From Lachnospiraceae bacterium M18-1 (GTDB lineage Bacteria > Bacillota > Clostridia > Lachnospirales > Lachnospiraceae): a stretch of 11,325 bases of DNA. Positions 1 through 5,596 of the stretch are shown one piece after another. Made by a program: the position numbers and the translations under genes. The stretch is from the NCBI GenBank assembly GCA_000403295.2, contig KE159612.1:297311-308635 (forward strand), read 5' to 3'. Within the stretch, counting starts at the first letter, position 1; each line of letters opens with the position of its first letter. The notes under the pieces are model-generated. The model did not search any database. It had not been told where the DNA came from and saw only the letters and a program-made list of their open reading frames with translations.

Positions 1-15
1 GTACACTTATTTGGA
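1..15. repeat. Left arm of 15-bp inverted repeat
   Basis: GTACACTTATTTGGA is the exact reverse complement of 2283-2297. Identity stops at position 16 on the inner side; the outer side is cut off by the window edge, so the true length is unknown. It lies 7 bp past the stop codon of the serine recombinase. It may be a recombination site of that enzyme; a chance match cannot be excluded. Confidence 0.55.
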
Positions 16-22
16 TTATTTT

Positions 23-643
23 CTATTCGTCCCGCTGATATAGAAATGCCTTATACTCTGCAATTCGCTTGTAGAGGGTGCTTCTGCCCATATTGCATAG
101 ATTTCCAAACTCTTTGATTGAGATCAGATTGGCATCCCATTGCTCATATAATTCCGGAAAATTCTCCGGCATAGGTATCATAGGCTTACCGAACTGGACT
201 CCGCGGGCCTTTGCGGCAGCAATTCCTTCCGCCTGCCGCTGCCGGATATTATCCCGCTCATTTTCGGCAACAAAAGAAAGAAGCTGTAATACAATGTCGC
301 TGATAAAGGTTCCCAACAGGTCTTTTGTCTTTGTTGTATCCAGCAAAGGCATGTCCTGAATACAGATATCGGCACCTTTTTCTTTTGTAATGACACGCCA
401 CTGTTCCATGATTTCCTGATAATTCCGCCCCAGTCTGTCGATGCTTTTCACCACGATCAGATCTCCCTCACGTACCCGGCGCATCATCTTCGTATATGCC
501 GGACGTTGAAAGTTTTTTCCGCTTTGTTTATCTACGTAGATGTCTTTTTTGTGTATACCGGCTTCTAAAAGAGACAGCATCTGCCGTTCGATATTTTGTT
601 CCCGCGTAGAAACTCTGATGTATCCGTATATTCTGTTTGCCAT
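23..643 (-). CDS. Small serine recombinase (resolvase/invertase family)
   Basis: This is a 206-residue site-specific DNA recombinase that would cut and rejoin DNA through a serine-DNA covalent intermediate. The N-terminal resolvase domain starts YGYIRVST with the nucleophile at Ser12 and Arg10 beside it. The second active-site block IDRLGRN gives Asp69, Arg70 and Arg73. The long E-helix region with AENERDNIRQRQAEG spans about 126-140, and a C-terminal helix-turn-helix (about 160-198, MGRSTLYKRIAEY) binds the site. The length is that of small resolvases and DNA invertases, not large serine integrases. The ATG is preceded by AAGGAGG (651-657 on the plus strand) and a consensus-like promoter. 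Whether it resolves, inverts or serves a mobile element cannot be told from the protein. Its position inside a 15-bp inverted-repeat pair next to a flagellin gene favours an invertase role, but this is inference. Confidence 0.93.
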   Translation of the reverse strand: MANRIYGYIRVSTREQNIERQMLSLLEAGIHKKDIYVDKQSGKNFQRPAYTKMMRRVREGDLIVVKSIDRLGRNYQEIMEQWRVITKEKGADICIQDMPLLDTTKTKDLLGTFISDIVLQLLSFVAENERDNIRQRQAEGIAAAKARGVQFGKPMIPMPENFPELYEQWDANLISIKEFGNLCNMGRSTLYKRIAEYKAFLYQRDE

Positions 644-677
644 ACCACTACCTCCTTGGATAAAATAACTTTTTTCG

Positions 678-706
678 AGTATAAAACAAAACCAACTTCA
701 TGCCAA
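678..706 (-). promoter_or_regulatory. Sigma-A-type promoter of the recombinase
   Basis: Read on the minus strand, the -35 is TTGGCA (701-706) and the -10 is TATACT (678-683), with a 17-bp spacer. The start of transcription would be near 671, giving a leader of about 28 nt that contains the AAGGAGG site. It points away from the promoter at 800-829, so the recombinase and the 1023-2105 gene are divergently transcribed. Confidence 0.7.
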
Positions 707-799
707 ATCCAATATCTGAATATTCCCATAAACAAAAACAGGAAGTATTTTCCATTTTGGTTAAAGAATGTTAAGAATCTCATATATCACAAAATTTTC

Positions 800-829
800 T
801 TGTGCATAGACCTGACTATATGCTAAAAT
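800..829 (+). promoter_or_regulatory. Candidate promoter of the 360-aa nuclease-like gene
   Basis: TTGTGC (800-805) and TAAAAT (824-829) are separated by 18 bp. Transcription from here would give a leader of almost 190 nt before the start at 1023, containing the two hairpins at 860-885 and 962-994. The -35 is only a fair match, so the call is tentative. Confidence 0.45.
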
Positions 830-859
830 AAAAACAAGCATATTTTCTAAGGTTCCATG

Positions 860-885
860 ATATCGGAACGTTTTGATTCCGATAT
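860..885. repeat. 9-bp perfect inverted repeat in leader
   Basis: ATATCGGAA (860-868) and TTCCGATAT (877-885) form a perfect dyad around an 8-nt loop. No T-run follows, so it is not a simple terminator. Sitting about 30 bp past the candidate promoter, it could be an operator or a leader hairpin. Confidence 0.5.
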
Positions 886-961
886 ATCTGCAGTACACAT
901 CAATGCAAGGAGTTCTATCTCCTGTCCTTTCAGAAAATTCGTGCTTTTATCCAGATAAGCA

Positions 962-994
962 GGAGATTTTCTGATCAGGATTTTGAAAATCTCC
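962..994 (+). promoter_or_regulatory. 10-bp leader hairpin before the nuclease-like gene
   Basis: GGAGATTTTC (962-971) pairs perfectly with GAAAATCTCC (985-994) around a 13-nt loop. It ends 15 nt before the AAGGAGG ribosome binding site (1010-1016) of the gene starting at 1023. There is no T-run. A role in mRNA stability or translation control is possible but unproven. Confidence 0.5.
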
Positions 995-1022
995 AGAAAA
1001 CAAAAGAATAAGGAGGTTTTCT

Positions 1023-2105
1023 ATGAAGCAAAAGAAGAAAGAAACAGACACCATCTACTGGCATCCTGCATTTTATGCGGGGATTCAGATCGAACTGCAG
1101 GAGGACGCAGACAATCTGGATTTTGAAAGCGAACATCAACTGAGTACAAAGCCTATGCAGATTGACGTGCTTATCATTAAAAAAGAAAATGACGTACCCG
1201 TGAAGAAAAACATCGGGAGGATATTCCGAAAAAGAAATATCATCGAATACAAACGCCCGGATGATTCGCTTTCTATTGATGACTTTTATAAGGTATACGG
1301 CTATACCTGCTTTTACAAAACGGATGTAAAATATACGGACAGCATCCCTCTGGAAGAACTTACGATCACGTTTGTATCAGAAGGATATCCCCGGAAATTG
1401 ATCAGGCATCTTAAAGAAGTAAGGAATTATACAGTGATTAAGGCAGAATCCGGAATCTATTCCGTAAAAGGAGACATCATCCCAATCCAGATTATTGTAA
1501 CCGGAAGACTTCCCAGAGAGGAAAATCTCTGGTTAAGGAGCCTTACAAACAAGCTAAACAAACCGGAAAATGCGCAAAAGCTGATTGAAAACTATATAGT
1601 ACAAAAAGGAAATAACCTGGCCAGTTCTATAATGGAAACAATCATGCGTGCAAATCAAAAAGTATTTCAGGAGGTAAATGGAATGAGTGATATTTTTATG
1701 GAAATCGTACAGGAAAAATTTGACCGCAAGCTGGAAGAAAAATTACAGGAAAAACTAGAGGAAAAGCTACAAGAAAAACTAGAGGAAAAGCTACAAGAAA
1801 AACTAGAGGAAAAGCTACAAGAAAAACTAGAGGAAAAGCTGCAAGAAAAACTAGAGGAAAAGCTGCAAGAAAAACTACAGGAACGGGAGGAGGCTTTGAA
1901 AAAGAAAGTGAAAGAAGAAATGAAAAAGGAAGCAGAAACAGAGCGTATCACCTTGATCTGGAAAAAGTGCGCTAAAAACAAATCATTGTCTGTGATTGCT
2001 GACGAATTAGAGACAGAACCAGAGGAACTTCGCTCAGTTTATAATCTCATCATCGAACATCCCGGAAAAAACGTGGATGAAATTTGTGAATTGGTAATGG
2101 GATAG
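1023..2105 (+). CDS. PD-(D/E)XK nuclease-like protein with long repeated helix
   Basis: This 360-residue protein is of uncertain function. The N-terminal part (about 10-150) has the layout of a PD-(D/E)XK fold: a helix ending FESEHQL, a strand MQIDVLII with Asp48, and a strand NIIEYKRP with Glu75 and Lys77, followed by the conserved-looking SIDDFYKVYGY helix. Residues 237-284 are six copies of the octet LEEKLQEK, predicted as one long charged helix. A KKKVKEEMKKEAETER segment and a small C-terminal helical domain (about 312-360) follow. Similar proteins are common in Lachnospiraceae and usually listed as hypothetical; I cannot name a substrate. The start is set by AAGGAGG 6 nt upstream of the ATG. 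It lies within the inverted-repeat-bounded block with the recombinase and may be a passenger of it. It could also be a regulator or transposase relative rather than an active nuclease. Confidence 0.85.
   Translation: MKQKKKETDTIYWHPAFYAGIQIELQEDADNLDFESEHQLSTKPMQIDVLIIKKENDVPVKKNIGRIFRKRNIIEYKRPDDSLSIDDFYKVYGYTCFYKTDVKYTDSIPLEELTITFVSEGYPRKLIRHLKEVRNYTVIKAESGIYSVKGDIIPIQIIVTGRLPREENLWLRSLTNKLNKPENAQKLIENYIVQKGNNLASSIMETIMRANQKVFQEVNGMSDIFMEIVQEKFDRKLEEKLQEKLEEKLQEKLEEKLQEKLEEKLQEKLEEKLQEKLEEKLQEKLQEREEALKKKVKEEMKKEAETERITLIWKKCAKNKSLSVIADELETEPEELRSVYNLIIEHPGKNVDEICELVMG
1731..1874 (+). repeat. Six 24-bp tandem repeats, in frame
   Basis: Six 24-bp units each encode LEEKLQEK. Units 2 to 6 are nearly identical (they differ only at CTA/CTG); unit 1 has drifted at several synonymous positions. 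Because a unit is eight codons, copy-number change by slippage would lengthen or shorten the helix without breaking the frame. Leucine recurs every fourth residue, which is not a normal heptad pattern. Confidence 0.9.
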
Positions 2106-2182
2106 GAATCATTATCAGAAACGCTGGTAATCAGCCTTATGGGGATTCCAGTCTCTGCAGCGGAAGCGGCAGTCTTGACTCC

Positions 2183-2192
2183 TCCAAATAAG
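2183..2192 (+). repeat. Direct copy of inner part of the right inverted-repeat arm
   Basis: TCCAAATAAG here recurs exactly 100 bp downstream at 2283-2292, in the same orientation. The two copies bracket the flagellin 1 promoter. It is only 10 bp, so it may be chance. Confidence 0.35.
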
Positions 2193-2227
2193 CCCAAAAA
2201 ATATTTAAAATTTTTTTCAAAAAACGC

Positions 2228-2254
2228 TTAAGATATCCGAAGATGGTTCGATAA
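2228..2254 (+). promoter_or_regulatory. Sigma-28-like (SigD/FliA) promoter of flagellin 1
   Basis: A TTAAG -35-like element (2228-2232) is followed 14 bp later by TTCGATAA (2247-2254), close to the GCCGATAA -10 of flagellar sigma-28 promoters. An A/T-rich stretch lies just upstream. A related sequence precedes flagellin 2 at 6396-6423: both have ATCC, AAGA and ATAATA blocks in the same order, which supports a real conserved promoter. The transcript would have a leader of about 165 nt. The promoter lies inside the inverted-repeat-bounded block. Confidence 0.6.
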
Positions 2255-2282
2255 TATAAATGTCAAGAAGTTTTAGGGACAG

Positions 2283-2297
2283 TCCAAATAAGTGTAC
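2283..2297. repeat. Right arm of 15-bp inverted repeat
   Basis: TCCAAATAAGTGTAC is the reverse complement of 1-15. It lies between the flagellin 1 promoter and the rest of the flagellin leader. The GTGTACC at its right end (2292-2298) is also present upstream of flagellin 2 (6458-6464), so part of the arm is ancestral flagellin leader sequence. Confidence 0.55.
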
Positions 2298-2428
2298 CTT
2301 TTTAAAACAGTTCGCCGGCATGTTTGAAAGATATATTTATTTCGCTTCCTAATCCTTCTTGCAAAAATCATAAAATATAGCAGACGGGGAAAAGGAATTC
2401 CCCGGCATAAATTCAAGGAGGAATCACT
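2292..2428 (+). promoter_or_regulatory. Flagellin 1 structured 5' leader
   Basis: This leader matches that of flagellin 2 (6458-6597). Shared blocks are GTGTACCTTTT, ACAGTTCGCCGGCAT (2307-2321), TATATTTATTTC, CTTCTTGC (2355-2362), the AAGGAA-loop hairpin and TTCAAGGAGGA. CUUCUUG (2355-2361) can pair with CAAGGAG of the ribosome binding site (2414-2420) with one G-U pair. The intergenic stretch 2106-2227 before it shows no gene and no clear terminator for the upstream gene. Confidence 0.6.
2385..2404 (+). promoter_or_regulatory. Candidate CsrA-binding hairpin, flagellin 1
   Basis: CGGGGAA (2385-2391) pairs with TTCCCCG (2398-2404), leaving the hexaloop AAGGAA. A GGA in a hairpin loop is the hallmark of CsrA sites. 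The second GGA is in the ribosome binding site AAGGAGG (2415-2421), 20 nt further on. The same arrangement occurs at flagellin 2 with a compensated base pair. In Bacillus subtilis CsrA represses hag translation through two such sites and FliW relieves it; the same logic here is inference. Confidence 0.6.
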
Positions 2429-3244
2429 ATGAGAATTCAACATAACATTACAGCATTAAATGCACACAGAAACCTGTCCAACAACAACTCTTCTGTAGGA
2501 AAGAACCTGGAGAAATTATCATCTGGTTACAAGATCAACCGTGCAGGCGATGACGCAGCAGGATTGGCTATTTCCGAAAAGATGCGTGCTCAGATCACTG
2601 GTCTTGCAACAGCTGAAAAGAATGCAAACGACGGTGTATCTCTTGTACAGACAGCAGAAGGCGCTCTGACAGAAGTTCACTCCATGCTGAATCGTATGGT
2701 AGAACTGGCTACACAGTCTGCCAACGGAACATATTCCTCTGCAAACCGTACTGAGATGCAGAAAGAAATCACAGCTCTGAATGCAGAAATTGACAGAATC
2801 GGTGCTACATGTAACTTTAACGGAACAAAACTGTTTGCAGCAGCAACAACAATCAAGCTGCACGTAGGTGAGTCCAGTGCTAATACGAACCAGTTATCTG
2901 TAAGCTTCAAGCAGATGGATGCTGCTTCTATTGGAGTAGGAAGTCTTTCTATTACCACTGCTGATACTGCAAAAGCTGCAATTGATACAGTAAATACAGC
3001 AATTGATTCGATTTCCTCTATGCGTTCCGACTTCGGTGCATTGCAGAACCGTTTGGAGCACACCATTAACAACCTGGGTGTTCAGACAGAGAACATCACA
3101 GCAGCTGAGTCCCGTATCCGTGACGTTGACATGGCTAAGGAAATGATGACCTACACCAAGAATAACATTCTTGTTCAGGCTTCTCAGGCTATGCTTGCTC
3201 AGGCTAACCAGGTACCGCAGGGAGTTCTTCAGTTACTTCAGTAA
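2429..3244 (+). CDS. hag: Flagellin 1
   Basis: This is the flagellar filament subunit, exported through the flagellar type III apparatus and polymerised outside the cell. At 271 residues it is a short flagellin with D0/D1 domains and little variable domain. The N-terminal flagellin domain (1-135) contains MRIQHNITALNAHRNL, the SGYKINRAGDDAAGLAISE block and the NRMVELATQSANGTY segment. That segment keeps Arg89, Glu92 and Leu93, matching residues at the TLR5-contact site of Salmonella FliC. The C-terminal domain (about 200-271) ends NQVPQGVLQLLQ. The variable part is about residues 135-195, rich in Ser and Thr and a likely glycosylation target. Cys128 is odd, as flagellins usually lack cysteine. 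The start is fixed by AAGGAGG 7 nt upstream. A terminator follows at once, and the glycosyltransferase comes 113 bp later. Confidence 0.97.
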   Translation: MRIQHNITALNAHRNLSNNNSSVGKNLEKLSSGYKINRAGDDAAGLAISEKMRAQITGLATAEKNANDGVSLVQTAEGALTEVHSMLNRMVELATQSANGTYSSANRTEMQKEITALNAEIDRIGATCNFNGTKLFAAATTIKLHVGESSANTNQLSVSFKQMDAASIGVGSLSITTADTAKAAIDTVNTAIDSISSMRSDFGALQNRLEHTINNLGVQTENITAAESRIRDVDMAKEMMTYTKNNILVQASQAMLAQANQVPQGVLQLLQ

Positions 3245-3268
3245 AAATGAATTGAATTTTCATATGGG

Positions 3269-3300
3269 AAAAAGGCTTCTTTTTAAAGAAGCCTTTTTTT
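3269..3300 (+). terminator. Rho-independent terminator of flagellin 1
   Basis: GGCTTC (3274-3279) pairs with GAAGCC (3288-3293), extended by flanking A and T pairs, and is followed by seven T (3294-3300). It begins 25 nt after the flagellin stop codon. Confidence 0.9.
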
Positions 3301-3308
3301 CTGAATAA

Positions 3309-3336
3309 GCAGTATACTTATATACTGCCGTTTTTT
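3309..3336 (+). terminator. Second hairpin with T-run, before glycosyltransferase 1
   Basis: GCAGTATA (3309-3316) pairs perfectly with TATACTGC (3321-3328) around CTTA, then CG and six T (3331-3336). It looks like a second intrinsic terminator, ending 21 nt before the next start codon. The right arm also contains TATACT, a good -10, with only a weak TTTCTG at -35 spacing. It may therefore be a promoter or an attenuator instead of, or as well as, a terminator. Confidence 0.55.
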
Positions 3337-3357
3337 ATAAAAAAGGAGCAACTGACC

Positions 3358-5379
3358 ATGAACATACAGCTGACAATCTCTCTTCTGGTCTCAGACCGGC
3401 CGGATACTCTGAATAAATGTCTGGATTCCCTTGTCCCTCTCCTGAAAGATCTGGAAAGTGAACTGATCATTGTTTATACCGGAAAAAGTCAGGATACGCT
3501 GGAGCTTGCAAAGCAGTATACTTCCCATATCGTCCCCTTTAGCTGGTGCAGTGATTTTGCAAAAGCACGGAATGCAGGACTCCGGGAAGCGAAAGGAGAA
3601 TGGTTCCTCTATCTGGATGATGACGAGTGGTTTGATGATACGGCAGACATCATTCGCTTTTTTCAGAGCGGAGAATACCGTCACTATGAATCTGCGCTTT
3701 ATATACAGCGTAATTATCAGGATCGGGAAGGGATGACCTCTTTCGATACAAGCGTGGGACGGATGTGCCGCATCACGCCGGAAACCAGATTTGTCTATCC
3801 CATCCACGAAAACCTGAGTCCATTTCCCAACCCCTGTAAAAAGCTGGATGCATTTGTGCACCATTTCGGGTATGTGGAACAGGCGGAAGGAAAGAACCTT
3901 ACTGAAAAAACGAACAGAAACATTCCACTGCTTCTTCAGAGGCTTGAAACGGAATCCGATGATATTCAATGCTATATGCAGCTGGCACAGGAATACAGAA
4001 ATATCCTTCAGTTCGATAAGGCGATTGAATACTGCCGCAAAGGGCTTGATTCTGCTGCAAAAGAAAAGAGGATCTTTTCACAGGAACTGTGGATGCAGGT
4101 AAATCTTCCGCTCTTTATCTCCGCGGCCGGAGATAAGAAGCAGGCATTGGAAGAGGGTGAACGTATCCTGCAGTCCCCACGTACCCTGGAAGTCAGTGAG
4201 GCTCACCTGCATTCGATCCTTTCCGGCTTCTGCCTGGAATTAAAAGAATACGGAAAAGGGCTTGAACATGTCAACACTTATCATGCCAGGATGCGGTACC
4301 TGAAACGCCATCCAGAGGATGCTTCACGGCAGAATGGGGGAACGGTGACGTATGAGAGCGCAAAGTCCCGGGCTATACCCACCTATATCGCAGGACTCCT
4401 TTTTGCAGTTGAGTTAAATGAACCACGCCGGATGAAAGAGATACTTACCTGGATTCCCTGGGACAATGAATCTGAGATTGCCCCTCAATATGAGACATTG
4501 GAGAAATGGAAGGAGGACCATCCGGATCACAGGCAGGCCATTCTGGAGGGATTCTCCAGGCTTAAGACAGATAATACCTATGTAAGCCTTCAAAAGGCAC
4601 TGTACGCAGAAGAGAGGCTGGACATCACAGAGGCCGAAAATTTATTCGGACAATGCTGCAAAGCCGTAAACTCCGAAGGTGTCTTGTGTCAGCTTGCAGG
4701 ACTTGCGGCAAGAAATAGGTTCGTTATTGATCCATTATTGGAACGAATCTCCGCAGAGACCTGGGATGTATGCACAAAGAGGCTTGCAGAACGTACAGAG
4801 ATCTCCGAAATGCCTGATTTTCTGGCGGGCATTCAGGCTGGGATGACAGATTATCCAATCTATACCGGAAGGCTGGAGCAGCGTTTTCTGGAGAAGCAGC
4901 TGATTCAGGGCGGCCCGGATCTCTCACAGATTCTGGAATTGCTGCGGAGGTACAGCGAACTCGTGCTTACAGAAGCAGATATTATATATAATGAAAAGAT
5001 TTTACGCAATCCGGAGCATTATGCCCTTCCTTTCCACTATAAATTTGCCTTTATAATAAAAAATATTCTGGAAAACCTGGAGCATAAAAGATATGCAGAC
5101 TGCATCCCGCTTTTGAAAAGAGCACTTCAAATTTATCCGGATATGACAGTGGTCATCAAAAAGCTCAGCAGATATCTGGAAGAAAAGATGAGCGTCTCCG
5201 GCCCTGCTGTCTCGGAAGAATTCGCAGCATTAGGCAGGCAGGTCAAGCAGGTGCTGTACGGACTCATGGAAAATAAACAGTGGCAGGAAGCTTACGGAGT
5301 CGTAAACCAGCTTGCTGCACTTTTGCCGGAAGACCTGGAAGTCCTAAAGCTGAAACAGGAAATTCTGCGGCAAAGCTAG
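3358..5379 (+). CDS. GT2-family glycosyltransferase with TPR-like repeats (probable flagellin glycosyltransferase 1)
   Basis: This 673-residue cytoplasmic enzyme is likely to transfer sugar from a nucleotide-sugar donor to flagellin. The N-terminal GT-A domain (about 1-180) starts with the strand IQLTISLLVSDR. It contains FAKARNAGLREAKGEW (67-82), the metal/donor motif LDDDEWFDD (86-94, Asp87-Asp89), a conserved YPIHE (147-151) and HHFGY (168-172). The rest is helical with tetratricopeptide-like repeats, clear at about 202-235 (QLAQEYRNILQFDKAIEYC) and 580-610 (CIPLLKRALQIYP), ending near PEDLEVLKLKQEILRQS. A GT2 domain plus TPR scaffold is the plan of protein-modifying enzymes such as SunS. 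There is no signal peptide or membrane segment. AAAGGAG (3342-3348) precedes the ATG. The position directly after flagellin, repeated in cassette 2, argues for flagellin as substrate; the sugar is unknown. Confidence 0.88.
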   Translation: MNIQLTISLLVSDRPDTLNKCLDSLVPLLKDLESELIIVYTGKSQDTLELAKQYTSHIVPFSWCSDFAKARNAGLREAKGEWFLYLDDDEWFDDTADIIRFFQSGEYRHYESALYIQRNYQDREGMTSFDTSVGRMCRITPETRFVYPIHENLSPFPNPCKKLDAFVHHFGYVEQAEGKNLTEKTNRNIPLLLQRLETESDDIQCYMQLAQEYRNILQFDKAIEYCRKGLDSAAKEKRIFSQELWMQVNLPLFISAAGDKKQALEEGERILQSPRTLEVSEAHLHSILSGFCLELKEYGKGLEHVNTYHARMRYLKRHPEDASRQNGGTVTYESAKSRAIPTYIAGLLFAVELNEPRRMKEILTWIPWDNESEIAPQYETLEKWKEDHPDHRQAILEGFSRLKTDNTYVSLQKALYAEERLDITEAENLFGQCCKAVNSEGVLCQLAGLAARNRFVIDPLLERISAETWDVCTKRLAERTEISEMPDFLAGIQAGMTDYPIYTGRLEQRFLEKQLIQGGPDLSQILELLRRYSELVLTEADIIYNEKILRNPEHYALPFHYKFAFIIKNILENLEHKRYADCIPLLKRALQIYPDMTVVIKKLSRYLEEKMSVSGPAVSEEFAALGRQVKQVLYGLMENKQWQEAYGVVNQLAALLPEDLEVLKLKQEILRQS

Positions 5380-5421
5380 TACAGCGCTTATTACTCAATT
5401 ATTAATGTAATGCTGTACTAG
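5376..5421. repeat. 10-bp inverted repeat overlapping GT1 stop codon
   Basis: CTAGTACAGC (5376-5385) and GCTGTACTAG (5412-5421) are perfect complements, with an inner ATTAC (5390-5394) and GTAAT (5407-5411) pairing. The left arm includes the TAG stop of the glycosyltransferase. The right arm shares CTAG with the next element. There is no T-run. Confidence 0.65.
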
Positions 5422-5584
5422 TGTACTGACCGCATTATATCCAATAAAACTCCGCAGGATAATTTTTCATCGGCAAGGCGGCTGAATGAGGCGTAGCCGG
5501 TAGCTACGTCGATTGAAGCCAACACAGCCCGATGGATAATTAGACAAGGAGGTTTGTTGGAATATAATACGGTCAGTACACTAG
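5418..5584. mobile_element. MITE-like palindromic element, 167 bp
   Basis: The ends are perfect 15-bp inverted repeats, CTAGTGTACTGACCG (5418-5432) and its complement (5570-5584). Pairing continues inward: ATTATATCCAA (5434-5444) with TTGGAATATAAT (5557-5568), CATCGG with CCGATG, and a central hairpin CGTAGC (5492-5497) with GCTACG (5503-5508). The whole element is one long imperfect hairpin centred near 5501 and has no convincing gene. This fits a miniature inverted-repeat element or a palindromic intergenic repeat. It sits between convergent genes. Confidence 0.7.
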
Positions 5585-5596
5585 TGTAGTGACCAT

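Noticed and set aside
1667..1981. 104-residue open frame on the minus strand, rich in Ser and Phe
   Set aside because: It is the antisense shadow of the 24-bp repeat tract in the 1023-2105 gene; its composition is a product of the repeat.
2276..2298. GGGACAGTCC followed by AAATAAGTGTACC resembles an IS256-type terminal repeat
   Set aside because: No transposase or partner end is placed to make an element, and the right part is shared with the flagellin 2 leader, so a flagellin leader origin is simpler.
5492..5508. Central hairpin of the 167-bp element considered as a small RNA gene or riboswitch
   Set aside because: No promoter or terminator was seen, and the whole element is palindromic about this point, which fits a palindromic repeat better.
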